From: Modestobacter versicolor
Lineage (GTDB): Bacteria > Actinomycetota > Actinomycetes > Mycobacteriales > Geodermatophilaceae
NCBI RefSeq assembly: GCF_014195485.1
Contig: NZ_JACIBU010000001.1
Location: 2,728,001-2,792,000, forward strand
DNA: 64,000 nt
Direction: 5' to 3'
Below the pieces are notes generated by a model that saw only the letters and a list, made by a program, of their open reading frames with translations, did no database searches and was not told the origin of the DNA. How positions within the stretch are numbered: position 1 is the first letter of the stretch; each line of letters begins with the position of its first letter. Shown one piece after another: positions 9,487 through 17,367 of the stretch. Position numbers and translations under genes: made by a program.

Positions 9487-11157
9487 ATGGGGCGCCACGC
9501 CTCCCAACGCGCGCACCGCCGCGCCCGGACCGGGCTCGCCGGTCGGCCTGCCCTGCTCGGGGGCCTGGCCGTCCTGCTCGTCGCGGTGCTCGCCGCCGGC
9601 CTCGTCTGGTGGACGTCGCGGGACGACGACGCGGTGGCCGACGCCCCTGGCTGCGCCGACGAGCAGACGGTCCGGGTGACCGTCGCGCCGGAGGTCGAGT
9701 CGCTGGTGCGGGAGCTGCTGGCCGAGCCGCCGTCGCTGGGCGGCGACTCCTGCGCGGTCGCCGAGCTCACCGCCGAGGAGCCGCTGCAGACGCTGGCCGA
9801 CCTCGGGGCGCTGGGCTCCGACGCGCTCCCCCAGGTGTGGGTGCCCGACTCCTCGCTGTGGGCGGCGCGCGCCGGCGACGCCGGCCTGGTGCCGTCGGGT
9901 TCGCTGGCCACCTCCCCGCTCGTGCTGGCCACCAGCCGCGCGGTCGCCGAGGAGCTGGGCTGGCTCGAGACGCCGCCCAGCTGGGGCGAGGCGCTCACCA
10001 CCGACCGGCCGCTCGCCGTGCCCGACCTGGCCGAGAGCGCCGAGGGGATCTCCGTGCTCGGCGCCGTCCGCCAGTCGCTGGGCGGGGGCGAGGCCGCGGA
10101 CAACGCCGTGGTCGAGGCCGTGCTGGCCGCCGGCCGCGGCGACGTGCCGACCGTGGGCGACGCGATCACCGCCGGCACCGAGGGCGGCGCCGATGCCCCG
10201 CTGGTGCCGCTCAGCGAGCAGGAGGTGCTCACCGCCAACCGCGCGGCGGGCTCGGACTCCCTCGTCGCCGTCTACCCCCGCGACGGCTCGCCCTCGCTGG
10301 ACTACCCGGTGCTGCGGGTGCCGACCCGCGAGGAGGACCAGGACGCGGCCAGCGCCGTCGCCGAGGTGCTCGTCGGCGCCCAGGTCAACGCCCGGGCGCG
10401 GGCGGCGGGGTTCCGCGACCACCAGGGCGCTGCGCCCGACGGGGCGGGCACCGGCACCGGCATCCAGGAGGCGGCCCCGCGCGCGCTGCAGCTGGACGGC
10501 GCGGCCGTGCAGGCGCTCCTCGGCCGGCTGTCCAGCCTCGCCACGCCGTCCCGGCTGCTGACCGTCATCGACGTCTCCACCTCGATGAACGCACCCGCCG
10601 GCGACGGCACCCGCGCCACGCTGGCCCGCGACGCGACGAAGAGCGCGCTGACCCTGCTGCCGGACTCCTACTCCGGCGGACTGTGGGCCTTCGCCTACCA
10701 GCTGGACGGCGAGCGCGACCACGTCGAGCTGGCCCCGATCCGCACCTTCGGCGCCGACGCCGGCGGGAAGAGCCAGCGGCAGCTGCTGAACGAGCAGTTC
10801 GACAGCGTGCCGAGCCTGCTGCAGCCGGGCGGCACCGGCCTCTACGACACCACGCTGGCCGCCGTCCGCGCCTCCCGCGACGCGTTCGACGCCCGGTCGG
10901 TCAACACCGTCGTGCTGATCACCGACGGCGAGAACGAGGACGACACCGGCATCCAGCTCGACGTCCTGCTCGACACCCTGCGCAGCGAAGCCGACCCGAA
11001 CCGGCCGGTGAAGGTCGTCGGCATCGCGCTGGGCCCGGACGCCGACCTGGGCGCGCTGGAGGAGATCGCCGGCGCGACCGGCGGGGCGGCCTACCAGGCC
11101 CTGGACCCCGAGGACCTGCAGAGCGTGCTCTTCGACGCGATCCGCCGCCGCGGCTAG
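9487..11157 (+). CDS. Membrane-anchored substrate-binding and VWA domain protein
   Basis: 556 aa. A basic N-tail and one membrane helix (near residues 20-38) precede an extracellular region. Residues ~55-300 resemble an extracellular solute-binding fold of the SBP_bac_11 type (PQVWVPDSSLWAARA, GLVPSGSLATSPLVLATSR). Residues ~350-555 form a von Willebrand A domain with a complete MIDAS: DVSTSMN, a threonine in GGTGLYDTT, and ITDGEN. The family is common in actinobacteria and of unknown role, perhaps metal-dependent adhesion or complex assembly. A TAGAGT hexamer at 9399-9404 could be the -10. The stop overlaps the convergent GT9 gene by 3 bases. Confidence 0.85.
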   Translation: MGRHASQRAHRRARTGLAGRPALLGGLAVLLVAVLAAGLVWWTSRDDDAVADAPGCADEQTVRVTVAPEVESLVRELLAEPPSLGGDSCAVAELTAEEPLQTLADLGALGSDALPQVWVPDSSLWAARAGDAGLVPSGSLATSPLVLATSRAVAEELGWLETPPSWGEALTTDRPLAVPDLAESAEGISVLGAVRQSLGGGEAADNAVVEAVLAAGRGDVPTVGDAITAGTEGGADAPLVPLSEQEVLTANRAAGSDSLVAVYPRDGSPSLDYPVLRVPTREEDQDAASAVAEVLVGAQVNARARAAGFRDHQGAAPDGAGTGTGIQEAAPRALQLDGAAVQALLGRLSSLATPSRLLTVIDVSTSMNAPAGDGTRATLARDATKSALTLLPDSYSGGLWAFAYQLDGERDHVELAPIRTFGADAGGKSQRQLLNEQFDSVPSLLQPGGTGLYDTTLAAVRASRDAFDARSVNTVVLITDGENEDDTGIQLDVLLDTLRSEADPNRPVKVVGIALGPDADLGALEEIAGATGGAAYQALDPEDLQSVLFDAIRRRG

Positions 11158-12134
11158 GCCAGCAGCTCGTCGAGGGCGCCGGTCACCTCGCCGACGGTGA
11201 TCCTCGCCAGCGCGGGGTCCAGCTCGGTGCCCCACGGGTCGCCGGTGCCGTCGCCGTGCCACAGGACGACGTGCTGCGGGCGCGGCGGTGGCCCCCACAG
11301 CGCGGGGGACACCGGGCCGAACAGCACGACCGACGGCCGGCGGTAGGCGCTGGCCAGGTGGGCCACCCCGGTGTCACCGCAGACGACGACCCGGGCTGCG
11401 GCGACGACCGCGGCCAGCTCGAGCGACGTCGTCCGGCCGGCCAGCACGGCGTCCTCCCCCAGGCCCGCGCCGGCGGCGACCTCGACCGCGAGATCGCGCT
11501 CCGAGGGGCCGCCGGTGACGGCCACCTGCAGGCCGGCGGCGGCCAGGTGCCGGGCGACCGCGGAGAACCGGTCGGGTGGCCAGCGCCGCCCCGGGAACGC
11601 CGCCCCCGGGTGCACGACGGCGACCCCGGAGACCGGCGGGGTCACCGACGGCACCGCCAGGTCCAGCGCGTCGGGGTCGCACTCGACCTGCAGCCCCTCG
11701 GAGACCAGCCGGCACCAGCGCCGCACCTCGTGCTCGTCGGGGTACCAGGTGGGGCCGGGGTACCCGGGGCTGTCGAAGGTGAGCAGCCGCTGCGGGTGCA
11801 GATCGGCGACGACGACGTGCGACAGCGGGCCCTTGCCGTGCAGGTCGACGGCGAGCTCCGGCGGTGGGCCGGTCCAGTCCAGCGGCTCGAGCTCGACGGC
11901 GGGCAGCACCTCGTCGACGGCGTCGACCAGCGCCGCCAGCGGCTCGAGCGCCCGGGTGGTGGCGAGCACCAGCCGGTGGCCGGGCACGGCGGCGCGGATG
12001 CCGCGGATGGCCGGCACCCCGGTGAGCAGGTCCCCGAGCCCCAGCGGCCGCAGCACCACCGCCGTGGGCTGCCCGTCCTGCCCGGGTCTCGGCGCCGAAA
12101 CCTGGGGGTGGGGGGCGACGGTCTCCGCCTTCAC
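11154..12134 (-). CDS. GT9 (heptosyltransferase-like) glycosyltransferase
   Basis: 326 aa, last gene of the heptose operon. The GT9 fold shows as VVLRPLGLGDLLTGVPAIRG at the start of the N-terminal Rossmann domain, DLHGKG, the donor-side HPGAAFPGRRWP, and VCGDTGVAHLASAYRRPSV followed by LFGP. In Gram-negatives GT9 enzymes transfer heptose from ADP-heptose onto LPS core; the acceptor in this LPS-free lineage is unknown. GTG 12134 is chosen for the GTGA overlap with hldE. A Pro/Gln-rich stretch of ~20 residues precedes the domain. Confidence 0.85.
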   Translation of the reverse strand: MKAETVAPHPQVSAPRPGQDGQPTAVVLRPLGLGDLLTGVPAIRGIRAAVPGHRLVLATTRALEPLAALVDAVDEVLPAVELEPLDWTGPPPELAVDLHGKGPLSHVVVADLHPQRLLTFDSPGYPGPTWYPDEHEVRRWCRLVSEGLQVECDPDALDLAVPSVTPPVSGVAVVHPGAAFPGRRWPPDRFSAVARHLAAAGLQVAVTGGPSERDLAVEVAAGAGLGEDAVLAGRTTSLELAAVVAAARVVVCGDTGVAHLASAYRRPSVVLFGPVSPALWGPPPRPQHVVLWHGDGTGDPWGTELDPALARITVGEVTGALDELLA

Positions 12135-13492
12135 ACGCGGGAGCGCTCGACCAGGGCGGTCGTTGAGTGGCCGTCGAGGTAGGGCAGGACGACGGCCTGG
12201 CCGCCCCAGGTCTGCAGCACCGCGGCCTCGGGGAGGTCCGCGCCGGCGTAGTCGCCGCCCTTGGCCCAGACGTCGGGCCGCAGCCGGTCGAGCACCTCCG
12301 CCGGGGTGTCCTCCTCGAAGACGACGACGGCGTCGACGAACTCCAGCGCCTCCAGCACCCGGGCGCGGTCCTCGGCGGTGACCAGCGGCCGCGACGGGCC
12401 CTTGAGCCGGCGCACCGAGTCGTCGGAGTTGATGCAGACGACCAGGCAGTCGCCGAGCCCGCGGGCGGCCCGCAGGGTGGCGACGTGCCCGGCGTGCAGC
12501 AGGTCGAAGCAGCCGCCGGTGGCGACCACGGTGCCGCCGGCGGCCCGCACCCGCGCCAGCAGGGCGTCGACCCCGGGCTCGGCCGTCCCGGCGGTGGGCT
12601 CGACGGCGTCCCAGGCGGTCGCCCCGCCGCGGGCCACGAACGCCCCGGCGGCGGCGACGGCAGCGGTGACCGCCTCGCCGGTGACCGCGCCTCCGGCGAG
12701 CGCCACGGTCACCGCGGCAGCGAAGGAGTCGCCCGCGCCGCACGGGTCGCCCCCGGTGACCGGGGTGGCGGGCACGACCATCGGCGCGCCCTCCCCGTAG
12801 GACAGCAGCGCGCCCCGGGCGCCGAGGGTCACCGCGACCGCGCCGACGCCCCAGTGCCGGATCAGCGCCTCGGCACGCGCGCCGACCGCGGCCAGCCCGG
12901 TGCCCGGCACGTCGCCGGCCACCCGCTCGGCCTCGGCGCCGTTGGGCGTGACCAGCCGGGTCGAGGGCACCGGGTCGGCCCCGCGCGGGTGCGGGTCCCA
13001 GACCACCGGGCCGCGGGCGGCGGACAGCGCGGCGCGCACGTCGGCGGCCGACGTCGTCCCCCGGCCGTAGTCGGCCACCAGGACGGCGGCGGCGGACTCG
13101 ATGGCGGCGGCCGCCGCGGCGGGCAGCGCCCCGAACGTCGACACCGCTCCCCCGCTGTCCAGCCGGGCCACGGAGTGGTCGCCGACCCGGATCCGCTGCT
13201 TGACCGCGGTGCCGCCGGTCGCCGGGATCGGCAGCAGCGTGACCCGGCCGGCGAGCAGCGCACGCAGCCGCTGGGCACCGTCGTCGTCGGCGAGCGGGGT
13301 GACCAGCACGACCTCCCGGCCGCCGGCGAACTGCGCGGCCAGGACGGCGGCCAGCGCGGCACCGCCGGGCCGCTCGCGCCGCTCGACGTCCTCGACCACC
13401 GGCACCGGGGCGTCCGGGGTCAGCCGGGACGCCGAGCCGACCAGGTCGACGTCGAGCAGCGCGTCCCCGACGACGACGATCGGCGCCGTCAC
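12131..13492 (-). CDS. hldE: Bifunctional heptose-7-phosphate 1-kinase / heptose-1-phosphate adenylyltransferase
   Basis: 453 aa with both HldE domains in order. The N-terminal PfkB/ribokinase domain (to ~residue 300) shows RPGGAALAAVLAAQFAGG and the anion-hole/catalytic motif CGAGDSFAAA near residue 250. The C-terminal cytidylyltransferase-like domain has GGCFDLLHAGH near residue 326 and the LKGPSRP loop that contacts nucleotide. It would phosphorylate D-glycero-D-manno-heptose 7-phosphate and, after GmhB, load AMP to give ADP-heptose. It starts with GTG inside the gmhA stop and ends overlapping the GT9 start. Confidence 0.93.
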   Translation of the reverse strand: MTAPIVVVGDALLDVDLVGSASRLTPDAPVPVVEDVERRERPGGAALAAVLAAQFAGGREVVLVTPLADDDGAQRLRALLAGRVTLLPIPATGGTAVKQRIRVGDHSVARLDSGGAVSTFGALPAAAAAAIESAAAVLVADYGRGTTSAADVRAALSAARGPVVWDPHPRGADPVPSTRLVTPNGAEAERVAGDVPGTGLAAVGARAEALIRHWGVGAVAVTLGARGALLSYGEGAPMVVPATPVTGGDPCGAGDSFAAAVTVALAGGAVTGEAVTAAVAAAGAFVARGGATAWDAVEPTAGTAEPGVDALLARVRAAGGTVVATGGCFDLLHAGHVATLRAARGLGDCLVVCINSDDSVRRLKGPSRPLVTAEDRARVLEALEFVDAVVVFEEDTPAEVLDRLRPDVWAKGGDYAGADLPEAAVLQTWGGQAVVLPYLDGHSTTALVERSRV

Positions 13493-14157
13493 TGCACGAC
13501 CTGCACGTGGTTGGTCGTCTGCACCCGGGCCGGCTCGGCGAGCACCGCCGCGTCGAACGACGCGCAGAGCAGGTGCAGGGCGACCAGGTGGCACTCCTGC
13601 ACGGTCGCCGTCCACGGCGAGTCGATCGCCACCGTGCCGTCGGCGACGGCGGCGAGCGGGTTGGGCGCCGGGCCGGTCATCGCGAGCACGGTGATCCCGC
13701 AGTCGCGGGCCCGCCGGGCGGCGGCCACCGCGTTGGGGCTGCGCCCGCTGGTGGACAGCAGCACCAGCACGTCGCCGGGCCGGCCGTGCGCCTCGACCTG
13801 GCGGGCGAACAGCTCGTCGGCCGGGTAGTCGTTGGCGATCGCGGTGAGGCTCGAGGTCTCCGCGGTCAGGCAGATCGCGGAGAACGGCGGCCGGTCGGCC
13901 CGGTAGCGGCCGACCAGCTCGGCGGTCAGGTGCTGGGCCTGCGCGGCGCTGCCGCCGTTGCCCGCCGCCAGCAGCCGGCCGCGGGCCGGACCGGTCAGCA
14001 CCTCGGCCAGCAGCCGCCCCCAGCGGTCGAGGGTGTCGACCTGGTCGGTGAGGCTGTGCAGCGCCGCGCTCAGCGAGGCGACGTGGTCCAGGCCGGTGAG
14101 GTGCGTGCAGGTGTCGGGCGAGACCACCTCGGTGGCGCGGTTCGGGGCGGTGGTCAT
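13489..14157 (-). CDS. gmhA: Sedoheptulose-7-phosphate isomerase
   Basis: 222-aa SIS-domain protein. AAGNGGSAAQAQHLTAELVG and LLSTSGRSPN are the sugar-phosphate binding motifs of GmhA/DiaA-type isomerases, and the ECHLVALHLLC helix near the C-terminus matches family histidines. It would convert sedoheptulose 7-phosphate to D-glycero-D-manno-heptose 7-phosphate, the first ADP-heptose step. ATG 14157 lies in an ATGA overlap with the upstream glycosyltransferase, and its stop overlaps hldE. Because hldE and gmhB activity are in the same operon, GmhA is a better call than DiaA. Confidence 0.92.
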   Translation of the reverse strand: MTTAPNRATEVVSPDTCTHLTGLDHVASLSAALHSLTDQVDTLDRWGRLLAEVLTGPARGRLLAAGNGGSAAQAQHLTAELVGRYRADRPPFSAICLTAETSSLTAIANDYPADELFARQVEAHGRPGDVLVLLSTSGRSPNAVAAARRARDCGITVLAMTGPAPNPLAAVADGTVAIDSPWTATVQECHLVALHLLCASFDAAVLAEPARVQTTNHVQVVQ

Positions 14158-15407
14158 CGGGACTCCTCCAGCAGGGCGGCGTTCTCGCGGGCTCGGGCCG
14201 CGAGCACCTGGCGGTAGACGGCGTCGGTGTCGGCGACGACACGCGACCAGCGGTAGCGGGTACGGGCGCGCTTGACGCCGGCGGCGCCGTAGGCGGCCCG
14301 CCGCTCGTCGTCGGCGAGCAGTGCGGCGAGCGCCTCACCGAGGGCGGCGGGGTCGCGCGGGGGCACCAGGACGCCGGTGCCGCCGTCGACGACGGTGTCG
14401 ACCAGACCACCGACGGCGGTGGCCACGACCGGGCGCCCGCAGGCCATCGCCTCCAGCGGCGTGATGCCGAACGGCTCGTACCAGGGCACGGCCAGCACGA
14501 CGTCGGCCGAGCGGATCCAGCCCGGCACGTCGGCCCGGGCGACGGCGCCGGCGAAGACCAGCCGGTCGGCGGCCCCGAGCTCGGCGGCGATCGCGCGCAG
14601 CCGCTGCACCTCCGGGTCGTCGTCCAGCTCGCCCGTGGGCGGCCCCCCGACGACGACCAGCTCGGCGTCGGGCACGGCGGCCAGCGCCCGGACGGCGTCC
14701 TCCTGGCCCTTGCGCTCGACCAGCCGGCCCAGCACCAGCAGCCGCGGGCGGCCGGAGCGGGCGGCGACCGGGCCGCGCGGGGTGAAGACGCCGGTGTCCA
14801 CGCCGCACGGCACGATCGAGACCCGATCGCTGGACAGCCCGAGCCGACGCAGCTCGAACACCTCGTCGCTGCAGGTGGCGACGACGTGGTCGACCGAGGC
14901 GCAGAGCCCGCGCTCGAGGTCGATGCGCTGCTCGGGCGAGGTGTCGGCGTCGCCCTGGTGGCGGCGCTTGACCGAGCCCAGCGCGTGGAAGGTCTGCAGC
15001 ACCGGGATGCCGAGACCGGCGGCGGCCTGCACGGAGGCCAGCCCGCTCATCCAGAAGTGGGCGTGCACGACGTCGGGCGGGTCGGCCGCCCACTGCGCGC
15101 GCAGCACGTCGGCGAAGGTGCCCATGTGCTGCAGCAGGTCGTCCTTGGGCAGCGCGGCGGCGGGGCCCGCGGTCACGTGGGCGACGTCGTAGCCGTCCGA
15201 CGTGCGCACCCGGTCGGGCAGGTCGGGGTCGTCGCGGCGGGTGTGCACGGTGACCTCGTGGCCGCGGGTGGCGAGGCCCGCGGCGAGCGCGGCGACGTGC
15301 ACGTTCTGCCCGCCCGCGTCGACGCCGCCGATCGCGGCGAGCGGCGAGGCGTGCTCGCTGACCAGGTCGATCTTCAGGCGGTACGCACCCAGCTGGTCGT
15401 TCGTCAT
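14154..15407 (-). CDS. GT4 glycosyltransferase
   Basis: 417-aa GT-B fold glycosyltransferase. The N-terminal Gly-rich acceptor loop IGGVDAGGQNVHV resembles sucrose-phosphate-synthase-like GT4 members. The C-terminal donor domain has VLGRLVERKGQEDA and the E-x7-E motif YEPFGITPLEAMACGRPV near residue 310. Donor and acceptor are unknown; its place in the heptose operon suggests it builds the same glycan. It is coupled at both ends by ATGA overlaps. Confidence 0.9.
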   Translation of the reverse strand: MTNDQLGAYRLKIDLVSEHASPLAAIGGVDAGGQNVHVAALAAGLATRGHEVTVHTRRDDPDLPDRVRTSDGYDVAHVTAGPAAALPKDDLLQHMGTFADVLRAQWAADPPDVVHAHFWMSGLASVQAAAGLGIPVLQTFHALGSVKRRHQGDADTSPEQRIDLERGLCASVDHVVATCSDEVFELRRLGLSSDRVSIVPCGVDTGVFTPRGPVAARSGRPRLLVLGRLVERKGQEDAVRALAAVPDAELVVVGGPPTGELDDDPEVQRLRAIAAELGAADRLVFAGAVARADVPGWIRSADVVLAVPWYEPFGITPLEAMACGRPVVATAVGGLVDTVVDGGTGVLVPPRDPAALGEALAALLADDERRAAYGAAGVKRARTRYRWSRVVADTDAVYRQVLAARARENAALLEESR

Positions 15408-16369
15408 CGGGTCACCTCTCCCAGCAGCCGGTCCCAGTCGGCGAGGAACCTCGCGAGCCCGTAGCGGTCCAGCGCCGCGGCGCGGGCGGCCTTGCCGGCC
15501 AGCCGGGCCGCGTCGGGGTCGTGCACGAACTCGCGGACCGCCTCGGCCAGCCGGGCCGGCCGGGTGGAGAGCACGCCGGCCTCGGCCGGCACCGCCTCGA
15601 CGGCCTCCGTGGTGGCCAGGGCGACCACCGGCATGCCCAGGTGCATGGCCTCCAGCAGCGACAGGCCCAGCGACGTCCAGCGGACCGGGTGCACGTACAC
15701 CCGGCGGCGGGCCAGCTCGGCGTGCATCGCGGCCTGCGGCGGGTCGTCGTGCAGCCCCACCCGCGACGGGTCGAGGTCGTAGCGCTCGTGGAGCCCGGTC
15801 AGGCCCATCCCGAAGACGTCGAGCGGCGCGGCACGGGCGAACAGCGGCAGCAGGTCGCCGCCGGTGTACCGCCCGCGGCGCACGGGCTCGTTGACCACGA
15901 CGGCGGCGCGGGCCAGCTCGCCGGTGTAGCGCTCACCGGGGTCGACGATGCCGTGCTCGACGACCACCGTGGGCGCGGCGCCGTTGTCGTAGAACAGCTC
16001 GTTGAAGTACGTGACGTGGGCGATCGGGATCTCGGACTGGTCGGCCAGCGGGTGCCGGGTGTCCGGCACGGCGCCGTCGGGGGCGTTGTGCTCGAGGAAG
16101 ACCGCCGGCAGGTCGCGGCCGGGCTCGCGGCCCAGCCACTCCCGGACGAGCTCGAGGTCGCGGGTGCGCTGCAGGACGACGACGTCGACGTCCTCCTCGC
16201 GCAGCTGCTCGGGGGTCACCTCCCGCACCGAGGCCGGCCAGTCCCAGGTGCGGGCGCGGCCGAGCCCGTCGGGCCCGCGGTCCGGCGTGACCGGGAGCAG
16301 GTACTCGTGCGGCCCCTGGACGAACGACGTCGTCCACGAGCCGTGGACGTGCCAGAGCAGGACCTTCAT
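15404..16369 (-). CDS. Glycosyltransferase, GT-B (group 1-like)
   Basis: 321 aa. The N-terminus MKVLLWHVHGSWTTSFVQG and the C-terminal HPVRWTSLGLSLLEAMHLGM followed by PVVA give a GT-B fold with the C-terminal glutamate motif (near residue 226). The N-terminal half is shorter than usual for GT4 and contains the distinctive EHNAPDGAVPDTRHP. Specificity is unknown. ATG 16369 overlaps the upstream GT9 stop and the gene ends overlapping the next start. Confidence 0.8.
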   Translation of the reverse strand: MKVLLWHVHGSWTTSFVQGPHEYLLPVTPDRGPDGLGRARTWDWPASVREVTPEQLREEDVDVVVLQRTRDLELVREWLGREPGRDLPAVFLEHNAPDGAVPDTRHPLADQSEIPIAHVTYFNELFYDNGAAPTVVVEHGIVDPGERYTGELARAAVVVNEPVRRGRYTGGDLLPLFARAAPLDVFGMGLTGLHERYDLDPSRVGLHDDPPQAAMHAELARRRVYVHPVRWTSLGLSLLEAMHLGMPVVALATTEAVEAVPAEAGVLSTRPARLAEAVREFVHDPDAARLAGKAARAAALDRYGLARFLADWDRLLGEVTR

Positions 16370-17367
16370 GCGGTCACCAGCTTCTCGACGGCGGCGACGA
16401 CGTCGGCCGCGGTGACGGAGGACAGGCAGGGGTGCCCGGGCACGGGGCACTCGCGGGCGCGGGTGTCCCGGCAGGGGGCGGACTGGTCGCCGAGCAGCAC
16501 GGTCGGGACGCCGTAGGGCGCCCACCGCACGGCCGGGACGACCGGGGAGAACAGCGACACGACCGGGGTGCCGACGGCGGCGGCCAGGTGCGCGGGGCCG
16601 GTGTTGCCGACGACGACGGCCGCGGCCCCGTCGAGCAGCGCCGCCATCTCGGCCAGCGACGTCTCCCCGCCGAGGTCGACCCCGCGGCTGCCGGCGACCG
16701 CGGCGGTCAGCTGCCGCTCGCCGGGCCCGCCGGTGACCAGCACCCGCCAGCCGGCGTCGGTGAGCTCGTCGACGGCCGCGGCGCAGCGCTCGGCCGGCCA
16801 GGCGCGGGCGGGCACCGAGGCGCCGGGGTGCAGCACGACGTAGCCCGGCGGCTGATCGATGGCCGGGAGCGGACGGCGGACGGCGAGCCGGCCGTCGTCG
16901 CCCGGCGGCAGCTCGAACCCGGCGGCGCGGGCCAGGGAGAGCGCCCGCTCGGGCTCGGGCAGGTCGTCGTCCACGCGGTGCCGGACGTCGAGCAGCGAGC
17001 CGGGGTAGTCGACGCTGATCGCGGAGACCCGGGCCACCCCGGCGGTGCGCAGCACCAGCGCGAGGGGCAGCGGTGACTGGTGGAACGAGGTGCTGATGAC
17101 CGCCTCGTCGACGCCCTCGGCGCGGACCCGCTCGGTGAGCGCGGCGATGTCGGCGGCGTCGACCGGCTGGGGGGCGCCGTCGATCCAGGGGCAGTGCCAG
17201 GTGAGCACGCTGTCGACGCCGGGCAGCAGGCCCGCCGCCGAGGTGCCCTGCGGGCTGGCCAGGAAGACGACCCGCTCGGCCCCCGCCGCGACGGCCCGGA
17301 CCAGCGGCCCCTGCAGCAGGACGTCGCCGGCGTTGTCCAGCCGGGCGACCAGGACGGTCCGGGTCAC
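16366..17367 (-). CDS. GT9 (heptosyltransferase-like) glycosyltransferase
   Basis: 333 aa, the second GT9 of the operon. It shows LVARLDNAGDVLLQGPLVRA, STSFHQSPLP, VLHPGASVPARAWP and VVGNTGPAHLAAAVGTPVV, then FSPVVPAVRW, as expected for ADP-heptose:acceptor heptosyltransferases. C-terminal cysteines (PCRDTRARECPVPGHPC) resemble those seen in some WaaF-type proteins. GTG 17367 overlaps the upstream fusion gene (GTGA). Together with the GT9 at 11154 it suggests at least two heptose transfers. Confidence 0.87.
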   Translation of the reverse strand: MTRTVLVARLDNAGDVLLQGPLVRAVAAGAERVVFLASPQGTSAAGLLPGVDSVLTWHCPWIDGAPQPVDAADIAALTERVRAEGVDEAVISTSFHQSPLPLALVLRTAGVARVSAISVDYPGSLLDVRHRVDDDLPEPERALSLARAAGFELPPGDDGRLAVRRPLPAIDQPPGYVVLHPGASVPARAWPAERCAAAVDELTDAGWRVLVTGGPGERQLTAAVAGSRGVDLGGETSLAEMAALLDGAAAVVVGNTGPAHLAAAVGTPVVSLFSPVVPAVRWAPYGVPTVLLGDQSAPCRDTRARECPVPGHPCLSSVTAADVVAAVEKLVTA

